Source of the DNA: Pseudomonas lundensis
Lineage (GTDB): Bacteria > Pseudomonadota > Gammaproteobacteria > Pseudomonadales > Pseudomonadaceae
Direction of reading: 5' to 3'
Assembly (NCBI RefSeq): GCF_002269125.1
Contig: NZ_NQKI01000002.1
Span: 62,001-126,000, forward strand
Length of the DNA: 64,000 nucleotides
Under the pieces are notes generated by a model, which saw only the letters and a program-made list of their open reading frames with translations, had not been told where the DNA came from and did not search any database. The position numbers and the translations under genes were made by a program. Shown piece after piece: positions 62,322 through 64,000 of the stretch. Position 1 is the first letter of the stretch; every line of letters begins with the position of its first letter.

Positions 62322-62828
62322 TCAGTCATCGCTCATTTGTTCCGCGCAGTAGGTCAGGGCGTCGCGTACCAATTGATGGGCCAGGCTGACAGAAATCCCC
62401 AGTTGTGTGCCGATTTGCTGGAACGTCAGCCCTTGCAAGCGATGCAGGATAAACGCTTGGCGGGTACGTTCCGGAAGCCGGGCCAGAGCATGTTGCAATT
62501 TGCGCAGCTCGTCCAGATGCAGGGCCTGCTGCTCGGGCGATGGGGTGCTGGAAATGTGCTCGTCGGGTGTGTCATCGCGGGTGGTGTGGCGGTTCTCAAG
62601 GCTGATGCGGCGATTGAGGTCAAACGCCAGGTTGCGCACGATTCGGTAGAGGTAGCCAACGGGTTGGGTCAAGGGGCTGAGGTTGTCCGCCCCTTGGCTG
62701 AATCGCAACCAGGCGTCTTGCACAACATCTTCTGCCTTGGCGCGGCAGCCCACGATGGGGGCGGCATAGTCCACCAGAGCATGTCGATGCGCGAGGTACA
62801 GTTGAAGCCTTTCGTTGGTGTCGGGCAC
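62322..62828 (-). CDS. fecI: ECF sigma factor, FecI type
   Basis: 168 residues from a GTG at 62828. Region 2 (VGCRAKAEDVVQDAWLRFSQ, YLYRIVRNLAFDLNRR, about 25-75) and region 4 (LARLPERTRQAFILHRLQGL and FQQIGTQLGISVSLAHQLVR, about 113-155) are both intact. It is predicted to transcribe the receptor gene once released or activated by FecR. A Fur-like box lies 50 bases upstream, so it is likely repressed by iron. Confidence 0.93.
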   Translation of the reverse strand: MPDTNERLQLYLAHRHALVDYAAPIVGCRAKAEDVVQDAWLRFSQGADNLSPLTQPVGYLYRIVRNLAFDLNRRISLENRHTTRDDTPDEHISSTPSPEQQALHLDELRKLQHALARLPERTRQAFILHRLQGLTFQQIGTQLGISVSLAHQLVRDALTYCAEQMSDD

Positions 62829-62877
62829 GGGTTTCCAGGAGTACGCATGAGCGATCTGAAGATGGCCGGATATTAGT

Positions 62878-62896
62878 GCGATTGAGATGGATTATC
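62878..62896 (-). promoter_or_regulatory. Fur-box-like site upstream of fecI
   Basis: Minus strand GATAATCCATCTCAATCGC matches GATAATGATTCTCATTTGC at 14 of 19 positions by eye, with GATAAT and TCTCA intact. It is the expected position for iron control of a fecI gene. Confidence 0.65.
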
Positions 62897-62961
62897 AAAT
62901 ACAGCGTTAAGGGGAGTAATAGAAGGTTTTTAACGGGGAGGGGAACGGAATGGCAGAAACT

Positions 62962-62987
62962 AAAAAGCCCGCTTTCGCGGGCTTTTT
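62962..62987. terminator. Bidirectional intrinsic terminator after the first tRNA-Leu
   Basis: AAAAAGCCCGC, loop TTTC, GCGGGCTTTTT. A tracts and T tracts on both sides allow use from either direction; it closes the tRNA transcript on the minus strand. Confidence 0.9.
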
Positions 62988-63022
62988 ATGTGGTTACACA
63001 GAGTAAATCTGTAAACCTGAAT

Positions 63023-63109
63023 TGGTGCCCAGAAGAAGACTCGAACTTCCACGACCTTGCGGTCACCAGCACCTGAAGCTGGCGTGTCTACCAATTTCAC
63101 CATCTGGGC
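63023..63109 (-). tRNA. tRNA-Leu (anticodon CAG)
   Basis: The minus strand reads GCCCAGATGGTGAAATTGGT, then CCAGC-TTCAGGT-GCTGG as the anticodon arm with anticodon CAG. A long variable arm follows (TGACCGCAAGGTCG), then GTTCGAGTC as the T loop, and TCTGGGCA-CCA with encoded CCA. The long variable arm identifies a class II (Leu) tRNA. Confidence 0.97.
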
Positions 63110-63143
63110 AGTATCAGCAACGTTGCCGCTGTTGATGTGGCGC

Positions 63144-63172
63144 ACTATACGGAGCACTTTTAAATCTGTAAA
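63144..63172 (-). promoter_or_regulatory. Promoter of the first tRNA-Leu
   Basis: Minus strand TTTACA (63172-63167), a 17-base spacer, TATAGT (63149-63144), followed by GCGCC. Start site expected about 30 bases before the tRNA. Confidence 0.75.
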
Positions 63173-63211
63173 CCCCTGTTTTAGTTTTATTAAATCAGTG
63201 GCTTAGAACGC

Positions 63212-63235
63212 AAAAACCCGCTTTCGCGGGTTTTT
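63212..63235. terminator. Bidirectional intrinsic terminator after the second tRNA-Leu
   Basis: AAAAACCCGC, loop TTTC, GCGGGTTTTT. Nearly identical to the terminator at 62962. Confidence 0.9.
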
Positions 63236-63274
63236 GTGTGAGGCTGAAGATTGTACTAATCTCCATCTCTAAAT

Positions 63275-63361
63275 TGGTGCCCAGAAGAAGACTCGAACTT
63301 CCACGACCTTGCGGTCACCAGCACCTGAAGCTGGCGTGTCTACCAATTTCACCATCTGGGC
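63275..63361 (-). tRNA. tRNA-Leu (anticodon CAG), second identical copy
   Basis: All 87 bases appear identical to the copy at 63023-63109, including encoded CCA. Flanking promoter and terminator are near copies too, so this is a tandem duplication of a whole transcription unit. Confidence 0.97.
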
Positions 63362-63395
63362 AGCATCTTCAACGTTGCCGTTGTCGATGGCGCGC

Positions 63396-63424
63396 ACTAT
63401 ACGGATGCCCCTTTGACCTGTAAA
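63396..63424 (-). promoter_or_regulatory. Promoter of the second tRNA-Leu
   Basis: Minus strand TTTACA (63424-63419), 17 bases, TATAGT (63401-63396), then GCGCG. Same layout as for the other copy. Confidence 0.75.
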
Positions 63425-63585
63425 GCGTTGTGAATAAAAATATCGAAAATTTTTCGCGAATGGTTACACGGCAAGCGTAAAGCGCGTCAGAAAGGACTAA
63501 TAAGGCTCTGAGTGAGTCCGAAATTTCCCGTTTCAATACGCGTATGCCAAACTAACCCGCATATAGACAAGGTGAAAACTATCTA

Positions 63586-64000
63586 ATGGCCGATTGGCAG
63601 ACCCTCGATCCCGAGGCCGCACGTGAAGCGGAAAAATACGAAAACCCTATTCCTAGCCGCGAGCTGATTCTTCAGCATCTGGCCGAGCGCGGTTCGCCGG
63701 CTGCTCGCGAGCAGTTGGTAGAAGAGTTTGGTCTTACCACGGAAGACCAGATCGAAGCCCTGCGCCGTCGCCTGCGAGCGATGGAGCGCGATGCGCAACT
63801 TATTTATACCCGTCGCGGCACCTACGCCCCGGTGGATAAGCTTGACCTGATTCTTGGTCGTATCAGTGGTCATCGCGATGGCTTCGGCTTTCTGATCCCG
63901 GATGACGGCAGCGACGACTTGTTCATGAGCCCGGCGCAAATGCGTCTGGTGTTTGATGGTGACCGTGCGCTGGCCCGTGTTTCGGGGCTTGATCGCCGTG
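63586..64000 (+). CDS. rnr: Ribonuclease R, N-terminal part (cut by window edge)
   Basis: The frame from the ATG at 63586 (MADWQTLDPEAAREAEKYEN) stays open to the right edge (138 residues). It shows the RNase R N-terminal winged-helix segment (PIPSRELILQHLAERGSPAA) and the first cold-shock-type domain (GRISGHRDGFGFLIPDDGSD). The RNB catalytic domain lies outside. It follows purA and tRNA-Leu genes, the usual Pseudomonas site. AAGGTG lies 12 bases upstream, a loose spacing. Confidence 0.93.
   Translation, partial: MADWQTLDPEAAREAEKYENPIPSRELILQHLAERGSPAAREQLVEEFGLTTEDQIEALRRRLRAMERDAQLIYTRRGTYAPVDKLDLILGRISGHRDGFGFLIPDDGSDDLFMSPAQMRLVFDGDRALARVSGLDRR

Overview
The window is chromosomal DNA from a Pseudomonas, most likely of the fluorescens/fragi lineage. 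The gene order thiC, nudF, cpdA, parE, parC, serB, psd, rhdA, motAB, rsgA, orn, queG, nnrD, tsaE, amiB, mutL, miaA, hfq, hflXKC, hisZ, purA, rnr is the one I remember for the Pseudomonas aeruginosa chromosome. Proteins such as ThiC, SerB, RhdA and Hfq read like standard Pseudomonas orthologues. The species cannot be fixed from sequence reading alone. Both window ends cut genes: an FAD-dependent oxidoreductase on the left and RNase R (rnr) on the right.

Layout. 1-2.3 kb: oxidoreductase (partial), an SMR efflux protein and waaA. 2.3-7.0 kb: a 1567-residue protein of the Pseudomonas dermonecrotic-toxin-like (DUF6543-type) class, placed between waaA and tolC. 7.1-11.2 kb: tolC, then divergently a TPP riboswitch, thiC, and a decayed 3' stump of what looks like the HMP transporter gene cytX. 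11.2-24.5 kb: housekeeping genes (lipoprotein, nudF, DUF1249, cpdA, yqiA, parE, two small envelope genes, parC, a PqiC-like lipoprotein, ahpA-like, serB). 24.5-31.6 kb: psd, rhdA, an HDOD gene, motAB behind a sigma-28 promoter, rsgA, orn. 31.7-38.9 kb: a TRIC-type channel gene, then an AT-richer accessory segment with a broken small gene, an unrecognised 331-residue protein and a large RHS polymorphic-toxin gene. 38.9-52.4 kb: queG, then the tightly overlapped block nnrD-tsaE-amiB-mutL-miaA-hfq-hflX-hflK-hflC, then hisZ and purA. 52.5-62.9 kb: a chemoreceptor, a two-gene ferric-iron ABC unit, and a cell-surface-signalling locus fecI-fecR-TonB receptor-dihaem peroxidase. 62.9-64 kb: two identical tRNA-Leu(CAG) genes and the start of rnr.

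Three things stand out. (1) The RHS gene is split by a -1 frame change exactly at a T7 run that forms a perfect U-UUU-UUU slippery heptamer. Slippage there would rejoin the RHS shell to its core and to a RelE/ParE-like C-terminal domain, and no immunity gene follows. (2) The locus at 57.2-62.9 kb couples a TonB receptor with a signalling domain, by a 4-base overlap, to a MauG/MbnH-like dihaem enzyme. It has Fur-box-like sites in front of both fecI and the receptor, and an ECF-type promoter candidate in front of the receptor. (3) Convergent gene ends in this window repeatedly carry long hairpins, including a repeated CCCTCACCCT/AGGGTGAGGG element.
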